From Pseudoalteromonas arabiensis (GTDB lineage Bacteria > Pseudomonadota > Gammaproteobacteria > Enterobacterales > Alteromonadaceae): a stretch of 64,000 bases of DNA. The DNA lies in the NCBI RefSeq assembly GCF_001550155.1, contig NZ_LRUF01000005.1, forward strand, positions 62,001-126,000. Direction: 5' to 3'. Each line of letters opens with the position of its first letter. Positions within the stretch are counted from its first letter, which is position 1. Shown in pieces: positions 11,656 to 20,031 of this stretch. The position numbers and the translations under genes are program-made. The notes under the pieces were generated by a model that was not told the DNA's origin, ran no database searches, and worked only from the letters and a program-made list of their open reading frames with translations.

Positions 11656-12501
11656 ATGATAAAAATAATAATGAAGCAATTAACAGCCGTAGCCTTTTTA
11701 TTAATTACACTAATGTGCAGCCCAAATGTGTATGCCGATACCGTTGTTAATCTAGCAGTTGAACAACGTCCTCTGTATAAACGTGATGATTACCTTAATG
11801 AGCTGTTACTTAAAGCCTTAGAGGCTGCTCAATTCCCTGTTAAGATAAACAAAGTGTTGGTTCACCCCCATCAACAACGAACCTTGCTAAGGCTTGATGC
11901 TAATCAAGCTGATATCTACTGGAGTATGACCAGCCCAGAGCGTGAGCAATTAGCCATTGCCGTGCCAGTCCCTTTATTCAAAGGGTATATTGGTAAGCGG
12001 GCATTACTGACAAAACGGTCATTTTTGCCTCGTTTTACCCAGCTTAAAAATAAGCGTGACCTCGCCCAGTTCACTGCTATACAGGGGCATGACTGGCCTG
12101 ATACAAAAATTTTAGCTCAAAATGGTCTATCGGTTAGGCCATTAGCTAATTATCAAGCCATGTTTAGCTTAGTTATTGCTGGGCGCGTTGACTATTTTCC
12201 TCGCTCTTTTATAGAAGTTATGTCTGAGCTTGAGCAGATAAATGACGAGCGGTTAGTGATTGTTCCTGATGTGTATATTAGTTACCCAACTGCATTTTAT
12301 TTCTTTGTCAGTCATCGTAAGCCAGCGCTAGCGAAAGCGTTGTTGAAAGGATTGCAAACGATGCAAGCATCGGGAGAGTTTGATGAAATGTTTAATCGAT
12401 ACTTTGCTGAAGGTTTAGCGAGCTTGCCATTCAAAGAAGGTAATACGCTTGAAATTGCATTGGAAAATGAGTACTTTCGGCCACAAAAAAAGGAGCCTTA
12501 G
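11656..12501 (+). CDS. Periplasmic solute-binding-like protein
   Basis: The protein has 281 residues with a signal peptide ending near residue 27 (SPNVYADT). The mature part resembles the type 3 extracellular solute-binding fold: NLAVEQRPLYKRDDYLNELLLKALEAA at the start, and YPTAFYFFVSH with KALLKGLQTMQASGEFDEMFNRYF near the end. In true transport proteins this fold binds amino acids, but no permease or ATPase gene lies nearby, so a sensing role is as likely. It follows the EAL-GGDEF gene by 68 bases. The start could also be the second ATG at 11671; neither has a clear ribosome site. The stop codon lies inside a terminator. Confidence 0.75.
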   Translation: MIKIIMKQLTAVAFLLITLMCSPNVYADTVVNLAVEQRPLYKRDDYLNELLLKALEAAQFPVKINKVLVHPHQQRTLLRLDANQADIYWSMTSPEREQLAIAVPVPLFKGYIGKRALLTKRSFLPRFTQLKNKRDLAQFTAIQGHDWPDTKILAQNGLSVRPLANYQAMFSLVIAGRVDYFPRSFIEVMSELEQINDERLVIVPDVYISYPTAFYFFVSHRKPALAKALLKGLQTMQASGEFDEMFNRYFAEGLASLPFKEGNTLEIALENEYFRPQKKEP

Positions 12502-12511
12502 CTCCTTTTTT
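12485..12511. terminator. Bidirectional terminator between converging genes
   Basis: The stem GGAGC/GCTCC with loop CTTA has seven A before and six T after, so it can end the binding-protein gene from the left and suhB from the right. Confidence 0.8.
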
Positions 12512-12526
12512 AGATTACAACCGCTG

Positions 12527-13330
12527 TTAGCGAAGTAGTGACTCAGTTAATACAGGACGAATTTCACGAATGATCGCTTGTGTTAACTTAGGTGCACCGC
12601 AGATGATGTTGCCGCTTTGGTTGTAGTTAATACCCCCTGCGAAATCAACAACCATACCGCCAGCTTCTTTTACTAAAAGCTCGCCCGCTGCTGTGTCCCA
12701 TGGCTTAAGGCCAATTTCAAAGAAACCATCAACACGACCCGCAGCAACATAAGCCATATCTAATGCAGCAGAGCCTGCGCGGCGAATATCAGCAGTGTGT
12801 ACGAAAAGTGCTTTAAACGCTTCTGAGTATGCGTCTAAATGATGCTTTTGCTTGAATGGGAAGCCTGTTGCAAGGATAGAACCTGCTAACTCGTTAGTTT
12901 TAGTTACGCGTAAACGCTTGCTGTTAAGCTGTGCGCCTTGACCACGTGATGCAGTGAATAATTCACCACGAATAGGGTCATAGATCACGGCTTGGTCTAA
13001 ACGACCTTTAACTTTAAGTGCAATTGATACTGCGAAATGAGGAATACCCTTGATGAAGTTTGTTGTGCCATCAAGTGGGTCTACAATCCATTGGTAATCT
13101 GCATCTTTACCTTTGTGCTCACCAAGTTCTTCACCTACGATACTGTGATCTGGGTAAGATTTTAAAATAGTGTCACGAATTGCGGCTTCAGCTTCTTTAT
13201 CGATGTTAGTCACTAAGTCGTTAGTGCCTTTTTGTTGTACATCAACTTTTGATAAATCTTCGCTTGCACGAAGTAAAATTTTGCCTGCGTTACGCGCAGC
13301 GCGAACCGCAATGTTTAACATTGGATGCAT
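12527..13330 (-). CDS. suhB: Inositol-1-monophosphatase family protein SuhB
   Basis: SuhB hydrolyses myo-inositol-1-phosphate in vitro; in Escherichia coli it also works in rRNA transcription antitermination. The length is 267 residues, identical to the E. coli protein. The metal and phosphate site is intact: Glu67 and Glu68 (GEELGE), Asp84 and Asp87 (DPLDGTTNFI) and the C-terminal WDTAAGELLVKEAGG. It is divergent from trmJ across 334 bases, the same arrangement as in E. coli. Confidence 0.95.
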   Translation of the reverse strand: MHPMLNIAVRAARNAGKILLRASEDLSKVDVQQKGTNDLVTNIDKEAEAAIRDTILKSYPDHSIVGEELGEHKGKDADYQWIVDPLDGTTNFIKGIPHFAVSIALKVKGRLDQAVIYDPIRGELFTASRGQGAQLNSKRLRVTKTNELAGSILATGFPFKQKHHLDAYSEAFKALFVHTADIRRAGSAALDMAYVAAGRVDGFFEIGLKPWDTAAGELLVKEAGGMVVDFAGGINYNQSGNIICGAPKLTQAIIREIRPVLTESLLR

Positions 13331-13664
13331 AGCATTACCTTTGGGTTGTAAAAGAACGAATATATTTAAGCCGGCGTATTCTAGCGGTTTTTACTGCAAA
13401 GTAAACAACAAAGCAGAAATAGTTTTGGTTGTTTTTTGTACTGAGCTGATTTTAAATTAAATTTCGACCTTATAAATTTTAACAGCGAAAAACTTTTAGC
13501 GCAGTTTCGTGCTCTAATTCATCCCGACTTATCACCAATAAACGTGATAAATCGCAAACATGATCTACGATCAATTATGATTGACTGCACGATCTATATA
13601 GCCTCTAGAATTGCTTTCGTGCTAGAATTCGCGCAATTTTTGACATTCAGTAAGTAACAACGCA
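13331..13664. promoter_or_regulatory. Divergent suhB/trmJ control region
   Basis: This 334-base gap holds the promoters of both divergent genes. A 7-bp inverted repeat TTATCAC/GTGATAA with an 8-base gap lies at 13529-13550. A cluster of GATC-containing repeats (GATCTACGATC and ACGATC) follows at about 13562-13595. No RNA gene or open frame of note is seen. Exact promoters could not be assigned with confidence. Confidence 0.4.
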
Positions 13665-14387
13665 ATGACACTTGATGATATTCGTATCGTATTAGTTAAC
13701 ACATCTCATTCTGGTAATATTGGCTCAGCAGCACGAGCGATGAAAACGATGGGTTTATCAAATTTATACCTTGTTGATCCTGCTTGTGAAATTGATAGTC
13801 ATGCCAGTGCGCTTGCAGCGGGTGCAACCGATGTGCTCGGCAAAGCGGTGGTTGTTGATACCCTTGCCGATGCCATTGCTGATTGCTCTCTAACAATTGG
13901 TACTAGCGCGCGTTCGCGTACGTTATCATGGCCTATGGTAGAGCCGCGTGAATGCGGTGAAAAGCTCGTGGCAGAGGCTGAAAATGGCCCCGTTGCACTT
14001 GTGTTTGGTCGTGAGAATAGTGGTCTAACTAATGAAGAGTTACAGCAATGTAATTACCATGTATGTATTCCTGCAAACCCTGAATATAGCTCACTCAACC
14101 TAGCGATGGCTGTACAAACGCTATGCTATGAAACACGCATGGCTTACTTGAATACACAGCCAAAAGCACAAGAAGAAGATGAAGCAACTTACCCAAGTGC
14201 TAAACAAACTGAGTTGTTTTACGAGCATCTAGAACAAACATTAAATGACACCGGCTTTATCATTAAACAACACCCAGGTTTAGTGATGACCAAATTACGT
14301 CGTTTATTTAATCGCGCACGTCCTGAAGAAGCCGAAATGAATATTCTGCGCGGTATTCTTACCTCAATTAATAAGTCTATAAAATAA
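13665..14387 (+). CDS. trmJ: tRNA (cytidine/uridine-32-2'-O)-methyltransferase TrmJ
   Basis: This SpoU/TrmH-family (SPOUT) enzyme methylates the 2'-hydroxyl of nucleotide 32 in tRNA using S-adenosylmethionine. The 240 residues begin [30 protein letters not shown] (RNA-binding motif 1, [14 protein letters not shown]). The knot motifs [13 protein letters not shown] and [17 protein letters not shown] are intact. It lies upstream of the isc operon and divergent from suhB, as in E. coli. Confidence 0.95.
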   Translation: MTLDDIRIVLVNTSHSGNIGSAARAMKTMGLSNLYLVDPACEIDSHASALAAGATDVLGKAVVVDTLADAIADCSLTIGTSARSRTLSWPMVEPRECGEKLVAEAENGPVALVFGRENSGLTNEELQQCNYHVCIPANPEYSSLNLAMAVQTLCYETRMAYLNTQPKAQEEDEATYPSAKQTELFYEHLEQTLNDTGFIIKQHPGLVMTKLRRLFNRARPEEAEMNILRGILTSINKSIK

Positions 14388-14404
14388 TCACTGGTTATAA
14401 GTAT

Positions 14405-14432
14405 AATACTTGACTAAATTACTCAGGTAATT
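14405..14432 (+). promoter_or_regulatory. IscR type 1 box, copy 1
   Basis: ATACTTGACTAAATTACTCAGGTAAT-like sequence; it matches the [2Fe-2S]-IscR type 1 pattern TTGACT-N5-6-TCNGGTA. It is the first of three copies upstream of iscR. Confidence 0.7.
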
Positions 14433-14444
14433 ACAATAACACCT

Positions 14445-14470
14445 AGTACTTGACTATTTTTGTCAGGTAT
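14445..14470 (+). promoter_or_regulatory. IscR type 1 box, copy 2
   Basis: This is the second copy: TACTTGACTATTTTTGTCAG followed by GTAT. It shares TACTTGACTA and the CAGGTA arm with copy 1, and its start lies about 40 bases after that of copy 1. Confidence 0.7.
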
Positions 14471-14510
14471 TCGGTTTTATCAATGATGAACATCTATTTT
14501 TATCAGATGA

Positions 14511-14538
14511 TAATACTTGACTATTTTGGTCTGGTAAT
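14511..14538 (+). promoter_or_regulatory. IscR type 1 box, copy 3, over the iscR promoter -35
   Basis: This is the third copy (TAATACTTGACTATTTTGGT then CTGGTAAT). It covers the predicted -35 hexamer, so bound IscR would block RNA polymerase, as in E. coli iscR autorepression. Confidence 0.7.
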
Positions 14539-14544
14539 TAAAAT
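14517..14544 (+). promoter_or_regulatory. Predicted sigma-70 promoter of the isc operon
   Basis: TTGACT at 14517-14522 and TAAAAT at 14539-14544 are separated by 16 bases. Transcription should start near 14551, about 30 bases before the iscR ATG. Confidence 0.6.
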
Positions 14545-14580
14545 TTGCACACCTTAGCGTGCAGTAATATCGGGGGCTCC

Positions 14581-15072
14581 ATGAAGTTAACATCAAAAGG
14601 CAGATACGCAGTAACCGCCATGTTGGATGTTGCACTCCATACAAATGTGGGTGCAGTGCCCCTGGCCGATATATCAGAACGACAAGAGATTTCCTTATCA
14701 TATTTAGAACAGCTATTTGCCAGACTTAGAAAAAATGGCTTAGTGAGTTCAGTGCGTGGCCCCGGTGGCGGATATTTATTAGGGCGTGACGCAGATAAAA
14801 TTTCTGTTGGTGATGTTATTAATGCTGTTGATGAATCTGTTGATGCAACTCGCTGCCATGGTGCAACGGGTGGCTGCCAAAGCGGCATGCGCTGCTTGAC
14901 TCATACTCTGTGGTCTGATTTGAGCGCACGTATCGAAGATTTTTTAAATAGTATTACCCTTGCTGAATTGGTTGAGAAATCAGACGTAAAAGAAGTCGCA
15001 TCTCGCCAAGATAACAGCATCAATAATGCAATTAAGCAACTGGAAAACATTCAAGTAAGCTGTCAACTGTAG
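14581..15072 (+). CDS. iscR: Fe-S cluster-sensing transcription regulator IscR
   Basis: IscR is an Rrf2-family winged-helix repressor that carries a [2Fe-2S] cluster and represses its own operon when cluster supply is sufficient. The start is the ATG at 14581 ([19 protein letters not shown]), giving 163 residues; an in-frame ATG 36 bases upstream would fall in the promoter leader. Cluster ligands are Cys92, Cys99, Cys105 and His108. The first loop has one residue more than E. coli IscR (Cys92, 98, 104, His107). It is the first gene of iscRSUA-hscBA-fdx and lies behind three matching operator boxes. Confidence 0.96.
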   Translation: MKLTSKGRYAVTAMLDVALHTNVGAVPLADISERQEISLSYLEQLFARLRKNGLVSSVRGPGGGYLLGRDADKISVGDVINAVDESVDATRCHGATGGCQSGMRCLTHTLWSDLSARIEDFLNSITLAELVEKSDVKEVASRQDNSINNAIKQLENIQVSCQL

Positions 15073-15094
15073 CTTGACGAAAGCGGAGAGAGAA

Positions 15095-16312
15095 ATGAAG
15101 TTACCGATTTATTTAGATTACGCAGCAACCACGCCTGTTGATGAACGTGTGGCAAAAGAAATGATGCAATGCCTGACTATGGACGGTAATTTTGGTAACC
15201 CTGCATCACGCTCACACCGTTTTGGTTGGCAAGCTGAAGAAGCGGTTGATCAAGCGCGTACAGATATTGCTGATCTAATTAATGCTGATCCACGCGAAAT
15301 CGTGTTTACCTCTGGCGCAACAGAATCAAATAACCTAGCTATTAAAGGTGCGGCGCAATTCTACAAAAAGAAAGGTAAGCACGTTATTACGGTTAAAACA
15401 GAACATAAAGCTGTTATCGATACATGTCGTGAACTTGAGCGTCAAGGGTTTGAAGTAACCTATATGGACGTTGAAGAAAACGGCCTTCTAGACCTTAAAA
15501 AGCTGGAAGAAACAATGCGTGATGACACAGTGCTTGTAAGTGTCATGCACGTAAATAACGAGCTAGGTGTTATCCAAGATATCGCGACAATCGGCGAAAT
15601 GTGCCGTGAGCGCAAAATTATGTTCCACGTAGATGCTGCACAAAGCGCAGGTAAAGTACTTATCGACGTGCAACAGTTAAAAGTAGATTTTATGTCGTTC
15701 TCTGGCCACAAAGTATATGGCCCGAAAGGTGTTGGCGCACTTTACGTTCGCCGTAAGCCACGTGCTCGTTTAGAAGCACAAATGCACGGTGGTGGTCATG
15801 AGCGTGGTATGCGTTCAGGTACACTGGCTACTCACCAGTTAGTAGGTATGGGTGCGGCATTTAGAATCGCGAAAGAAGATTTCGAAAAAGATCATGCACA
15901 CATCAGCGCACTACGTAAGCGTTTGATTGATGGCATCATGGCTGATATGGACGAAGTTTACTTTAATGGTGAACCAAGCCAGTCAGTGCCAGGTATTGTA
16001 AACATCAGCTTCAACTTTGTTGAGGGTGAGTCGTTATTAATGGCTGTTAAAGACATTGCTGTTTCATCAGGTTCAGCCTGTACCTCAGCAAGCTTAGAGC
16101 CTTCTTATGTACTACGTGCATTAGGCCGTAATGACGAGTTAGCACACAGCTCAATTCGTTTCAGCATTGGCCGCTTTACGACTGAAGAAGAGATTGATTA
16201 CACCGTTGAACTAATCAAAAACTCGATCGGCCGTTTACGTGAGATGTCTCCTCTATGGGAAATGCATCAAGAAGGTATTGATTTAGATTCAGTTGAGTGG
16301 GCGCATCACTAA
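15095..16312 (+). CDS. iscS: Cysteine desulfurase IscS
   Basis: This pyridoxal-phosphate enzyme takes sulfur from cysteine as a persulfide and passes it to IscU, and to tRNA-thiolation enzymes. The start at 15095 ([19 protein letters not shown], 405 residues) is supported by GGAGAG eight bases upstream. The PLP lysine is in [12 protein letters not shown], and the sulfur-carrying Cys is in [17 protein letters not shown]. It lies 22 bases after iscR. Confidence 0.97.
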   Translation: MKLPIYLDYAATTPVDERVAKEMMQCLTMDGNFGNPASRSHRFGWQAEEAVDQARTDIADLINADPREIVFTSGATESNNLAIKGAAQFYKKKGKHVITVKTEHKAVIDTCRELERQGFEVTYMDVEENGLLDLKKLEETMRDDTVLVSVMHVNNELGVIQDIATIGEMCRERKIMFHVDAAQSAGKVLIDVQQLKVDFMSFSGHKVYGPKGVGALYVRRKPRARLEAQMHGGGHERGMRSGTLATHQLVGMGAAFRIAKEDFEKDHAHISALRKRLIDGIMADMDEVYFNGEPSQSVPGIVNISFNFVEGESLLMAVKDIAVSSGSACTSASLEPSYVLRALGRNDELAHSSIRFSIGRFTTEEEIDYTVELIKNSIGRLREMSPLWEMHQEGIDLDSVEWAHH

Positions 16313-16353
16313 TTAGTGATGAACCGCCGCTAGCAGGTAGTGAGGATAGTATT

Positions 16354-16737
16354 ATGGCTTATAGTGATAAAGTAATCGATCATGTTGAAAATCCACGTAA
16401 CGTGGGTGTATTAGACAAAAACGATCCGTCAGTTGCAACAGGCATGGTGGGTGCACCAGCGTGTGGTGACGTAATGAAATTGCAAATCAAGGTATCACCA
16501 GAAGGTGTTATTGAAGATGCAAAATTTAAAACATATGGTTGTGGTAGTGCAATCGCTTCTTCTTCACTTGTAACTGAGTGGGTAAAAGGCAAAACCTTAG
16601 ACGAAGCGGCAACAATCAAAAACACTGATATCAGTGCTGAGCTTGAGTTACCGCCAGTGAAAATTCACTGTTCTATTTTAGCGGAAGACGCAATTCAAGC
16701 AGCAATTGCTGACTACAAAAGCAAACAAGCGAAGTAA
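16354..16737 (+). CDS. iscU: Iron-sulfur cluster scaffold IscU
   Basis: IscU is the scaffold on which new [2Fe-2S] clusters form from IscS sulfur before HscA/HscB release them. The start is the ATG at 16354 ([18 protein letters not shown]), giving 127 residues, the family length. The three cluster cysteines are present ([33 protein letters not shown]), as is the HscA-recognition motif LPPVK just before the third. Confidence 0.97.
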   Translation: MAYSDKVIDHVENPRNVGVLDKNDPSVATGMVGAPACGDVMKLQIKVSPEGVIEDAKFKTYGCGSAIASSSLVTEWVKGKTLDEAATIKNTDISAELELPPVKIHCSILAEDAIQAAIADYKSKQAK

Positions 16738-16748
16738 GAGATAATTTC

Positions 16749-17072
16749 ATGGCAGTGACATTGACAGATGCGGCAGCAAACCGCGTAGAATCATTTTTAG
16801 CAAATCGCGGCAAAGGCATTGGCCTACGCGTTGGCATTAAAACGACGGGCTGTTCAGGTCTTGCTTATGTTCTTGAGTTTGTTGACGACTTAGCAGAAGG
16901 CGACGAAATTTTTGAAAGTCGTGGTGTAAAAGTAATCGTTGATGCGAAAAGCTTAGTGTACATTGATGGCACTGAGCTTGATTACACCAAAGAAGGTTTG
17001 AATGAAGGGTTTAAGTTTAATAATCCGAATCAAGCTGATGAGTGTGGATGTGGCGAAAGCTTCACGGTTTAA
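16749..17072 (+). CDS. iscA: A-type iron-sulfur carrier IscA
   Basis: IscA carries iron or assembled clusters to target proteins. The 107 residues include the three conserved cysteines, in [14 protein letters not shown] and the C-terminal ECGCGESF. It starts 11 bases after iscU and belongs to the same operon. Confidence 0.96.
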   Translation: MAVTLTDAAANRVESFLANRGKGIGLRVGIKTTGCSGLAYVLEFVDDLAEGDEIFESRGVKVIVDAKSLVYIDGTELDYTKEGLNEGFKFNNPNQADECGCGESFTV

Positions 17073-17095
17073 GCTCAAAAAATTTTCCTCGCTTG

Positions 17096-17119
17096 AAGCC
17101 CTGCCTATGTAGGGCTTTG
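17096..17119 (+). terminator. Hairpin between iscA and hscB (possible attenuator)
   Basis: The stem AAGCCCT/AGGGCTT with an 8-base loop is followed by the short, broken T run TGTTATTT. It could partly end transcription, giving less hscBA-fdx than iscRSUA, or protect the 3' end of a processed iscRSUA message. Confidence 0.5.
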
Positions 17120-17150
17120 TTATTTCCTGTTTACCTAGTTGGATAATGTA

Positions 17151-17678
17151 ATGCGTTACTTTGAATTATTTGCAATTCCAGTTGATTACAATATTGATTT
17201 AGCGACGATAAATAAACACTACCTTGAGCTGCAACGCGCAGTTCACCCTGATCGCCATGCCAGTTCAAGTAGCCGCGATAAGTTACTTGCTGTGCAAAAT
17301 GCGGCTGAAATCAATGATGCGTTACAAACCTTAAAACACCCCGTGAAGCGCGCAGAGTACATGTTGAGTGAGCTAGGTGTGGATATTCGTGCCGAACAGC
17401 AAACCTTACAAGACCCACATTTCTTAATGCAGCAAATGGAACTTCGCGAAGAACTCGAAGAGCTTGAAAATGCCGCAGATCCTGATGCAGCCATCGCGCA
17501 GTTTGAAACGCAAATTAAACAGTTAGACAAGCAATATAGTCGCGAACTTGCTGAGCAATTAGCCAGTAATGATGAACAACAATGGCAAGCAGCTGCGGAT
17601 AATATTCGTAAATTAAAGTTCGTTTATAAATTGCGAGATGAACTTGAGCGCATTGAAGACAGTTTATTTGATGATTAA
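17151..17678 (+). CDS. hscB: Fe-S assembly co-chaperone HscB
   Basis: HscB is a J-domain protein that brings IscU to the Hsp70 HscA and stimulates its ATPase. The start is taken at the ATG at 17151 (MRYFELFAIPVDYNID), giving 175 residues; GGA lies nine bases upstream. The J-domain HPD motif is in RAVHPDRHASSS. The C-terminal helical IscU-binding domain includes LREELEELENAADPDAAI. The gene is followed by hscA 46 bases later. Confidence 0.95.
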   Translation: MRYFELFAIPVDYNIDLATINKHYLELQRAVHPDRHASSSSRDKLLAVQNAAEINDALQTLKHPVKRAEYMLSELGVDIRAEQQTLQDPHFLMQQMELREELEELENAADPDAAIAQFETQIKQLDKQYSRELAEQLASNDEQQWQAAADNIRKLKFVYKLRDELERIEDSLFDD

Positions 17679-17724
17679 TTATTAGTTGTATAAAGCAGCT
17701 ATTTAAGAGTTTAAAAAGAGCATT

Positions 17725-19587
17725 ATGGCATTATTGCAAATTGCTGAGCCGGGGCAGAGCGCGGCACCACATGAGCACAAATTAGCAGTCGGTATTGACC
17801 TTGGTACGACTAACTCGTTAGTTGCAACAGTGCAAAGCGGCGAAGCCCGTACACTGACTGATTTAGCAGGCAATGCGATGCTTCCATCGGTTGTGCAATA
17901 CCAAGTAGATAGCATCGTGGTGGGTGAACGAGCGGCGGCAGCTGCCACTCAAGACCCTGCTAATACTTTGATCTCAGTGAAGCGTTTCTTAGGTAAAACG
18001 CAGGCTGAAATCGAAAAAAGTTATGGTCAACTGCCGTATCAATTTTGTGAGCATGATGGCTCGTTAGCAATCAGCACCGTTGCGGGCGCAATTAGCCCAG
18101 TAACTGCATCGAGTGAAATTTTAAAAGCCTTGAAACTGCGTGCAGAAGATAGCTTTGCAGGGCAAGATATTTTAGGTGCGGTTATTACTGTACCAGCGTA
18201 TTTTGATGATGCACAGCGACAAAGCACCAAGGATGCCGCTGAACTTGCTGGCATCAACGTATTACGTTTATTAAACGAGCCAACAGCGGCGGCAGTTGCT
18301 TATGGCCTTGATTCAGGCCAAGAAGGCATTATCGCCGTATACGATTTAGGTGGCGGTACGTTTGATATTTCTATTTTACGTCTGCACCAAGGTGTGTTCG
18401 AAGTCCTTGCTACAGGCGGTGACTCAAGCCTAGGTGGTGATGATTTTGACTCACTGTTAGTGGATTACTTCAAAAAACAAACCGGTGTGAGCGAGCTTTC
18501 TGCATCGGTACTGCGTTTATTTATTAATAAAGCAAAAGCCTGTAAAGAAGCGCTAAGCCAATACCAAACTGTCAATGTAGGCTTAGAATTTGATGGTCAA
18601 AGCCACAAAGTTGAAGTAACCCGCGAAACCTTTGATGAACTAGCACTTGGTCTTGTGAAGAAAACACTGCGTTCTTGTCGCCGTGCGGTAAAAGATGCGG
18701 GTATCGAAAACGAAGAAGTACTGCAAGTGGTAATGGTTGGCGGCTCGACACGTATGCCAATTGTACGCTCTCAAGTTGCGGCATTTTTTGATAAAGAGCC
18801 ACTGACTTCAATTGACCCTGATCGCGTCGTTGCACTCGGCGCAGCATTACAAGCAGATGTACTGGTTGGCAATAAACCAGATTCAGACATGCTGCTATTA
18901 GACGTATTACCACTGTCATTGGGTCTTGAGACCATGGGTGGCTTGGTTGAGAAAATCATTCCACGTAATACCACTATTCCTGTTGCACGTGCACAAGAGT
19001 TTACCACCTTTAAAGATGGTCAAACGGCGATGTCACTGCATGTACTACAAGGTGAGCGTGAGCTAGTTGATGACTGCCGCTCGCTGGCAAAATTCAGCTT
19101 AAAAGGTATTCCGGCCATGGCCGCAGGTGCTGCGCATATTCGCGTAACCTTTAAAGTTGATGCAGATGGCTTGTTAAGCGTATCGGCAATGGAAAAATCA
19201 ACCGGTGTGCAAGCTGAAATCCAAGTAAAACCATCATTTGGTTTATCGGATGACCAAGTTGCGAACATGCTAAAAGATTCAATGAGTAATGCCAAAGACG
19301 ACATGCAAGCGCGTATGCTTAAAGAGCAACAAGTTGAAGCGTTACGCGTTGTTGAAGCACTAGAAGCATCACTCGCAACTGACAGTGCATTACTTGATGA
19401 ACAAGAATTAGCTGCGTTAAAAGCAGAAATTGCTAAACTTGTTGCGGTACGCGAAAGCGCAACAACACCGGCAGAAATTAAAGCAGCAATTGAAGCTGTC
19501 GACAATGCAAGTAGCGAGTTCGCTGCGCGTAGAATGGATGCATCAATCAAAAAAGCGCTGCAAGGGCAGTCAGTAGACGAAGTTTAA
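17725..19587 (+). CDS. hscA: Fe-S assembly Hsp70 chaperone HscA
   Basis: HscA is a specialised Hsp70 that uses ATP to release clusters from IscU. The length is 620 residues (E. coli 616). The nucleotide-binding domain shows [14 protein letters not shown], the phosphate-2 loop [14 protein letters not shown] and [13 protein letters not shown]. The substrate domain begins near [17 protein letters not shown]. The N-terminal extension before the ATPase domain is typical of HscA and not of DnaK. Confidence 0.97.
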   Translation: MALLQIAEPGQSAAPHEHKLAVGIDLGTTNSLVATVQSGEARTLTDLAGNAMLPSVVQYQVDSIVVGERAAAAATQDPANTLISVKRFLGKTQAEIEKSYGQLPYQFCEHDGSLAISTVAGAISPVTASSEILKALKLRAEDSFAGQDILGAVITVPAYFDDAQRQSTKDAAELAGINVLRLLNEPTAAAVAYGLDSGQEGIIAVYDLGGGTFDISILRLHQGVFEVLATGGDSSLGGDDFDSLLVDYFKKQTGVSELSASVLRLFINKAKACKEALSQYQTVNVGLEFDGQSHKVEVTRETFDELALGLVKKTLRSCRRAVKDAGIENEEVLQVVMVGGSTRMPIVRSQVAAFFDKEPLTSIDPDRVVALGAALQADVLVGNKPDSDMLLLDVLPLSLGLETMGGLVEKIIPRNTTIPVARAQEFTTFKDGQTAMSLHVLQGERELVDDCRSLAKFSLKGIPAMAAGAAHIRVTFKVDADGLLSVSAMEKSTGVQAEIQVKPSFGLSDDQVANMLKDSMSNAKDDMQARMLKEQQVEALRVVEALEASLATDSALLDEQELAALKAEIAKLVAVRESATTPAEIKAAIEAVDNASSEFAARRMDASIKKALQGQSVDEV

Positions 19588-19598
19588 CGAGGTAAGGT

Positions 19599-19937
19599 AT
19601 GCCACAAATTATTTTTCTTCCACACGAAGAGTTATGCCCAGAAGGCGCTGCTATTGAAGCTCCTACAGGCGAAACCGTATTAGATGTTGCGCTTAAAAAT
19701 GGTATTAGTATTCCGCATGCCTGTGAAAAGTCATGCGCGTGTACAACATGCCACTTAATTATCCGTGAAGGCTTTGACTCTTTAGATGAAAGTGATGAGC
19801 TAGAAGACGACATGTTGGATAAAGCATGGGGTCTTGAGCCTGAGTCTCGTCTTGGTTGCCAAGCAATTATTAAAGATGAAGATCTGGTAGTTGAAATTCC
19901 AAAGTATAATCTCAATATCGTTAATGAAGAGCATTAA
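19599..19937 (+). CDS. fdx: ISC-type [2Fe-2S] ferredoxin
   Basis: This adrenodoxin-like ferredoxin supplies electrons for cluster assembly. The 112 residues carry the four ligands in the pattern CEKSCACTTCH plus a downstream Cys in RLGCQAI. The start has GAGGTAAGG upstream. It is the last gene of the operon: the strong terminator after it leaves no iscX, which follows fdx in E. coli. Confidence 0.96.
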   Translation: MPQIIFLPHEELCPEGAAIEAPTGETVLDVALKNGISIPHACEKSCACTTCHLIIREGFDSLDESDELEDDMLDKAWGLEPESRLGCQAIIKDEDLVVEIPKYNLNIVNEEH

Positions 19938-19960
19938 TTCTTAACGGCTTTGAATACCTA

Positions 19961-19997
19961 AAAACCGCTGTAGTTGCTTGGTCTCTACAGCGGTTTT
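19961..19997. terminator. Rho-independent terminator of the isc operon
   Basis: A 13-bp perfect stem, AAAACCGCTGTAG against CTACAGCGGTTTT, with an 11-base loop and a long T run, lies 24 bases after fdx. Confidence 0.9.
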
Positions 19998-20031
19998 TTG
20001 TTTTTTGCGGTCCGCTTTACTAGGAGGTTTT

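Noticed and set aside
18572..18919. 115-codon minus-strand frame inside hscA
   Set aside because: Antisense shadow of hscA with no recognisable domain.
19020..19550. 176-codon open frame on the minus strand inside hscA
   Set aside because: It is an antisense shadow of a well-supported Hsp70 gene, rich in Ser/Ala/Thr as such shadows are, with no ribosome site or family match.
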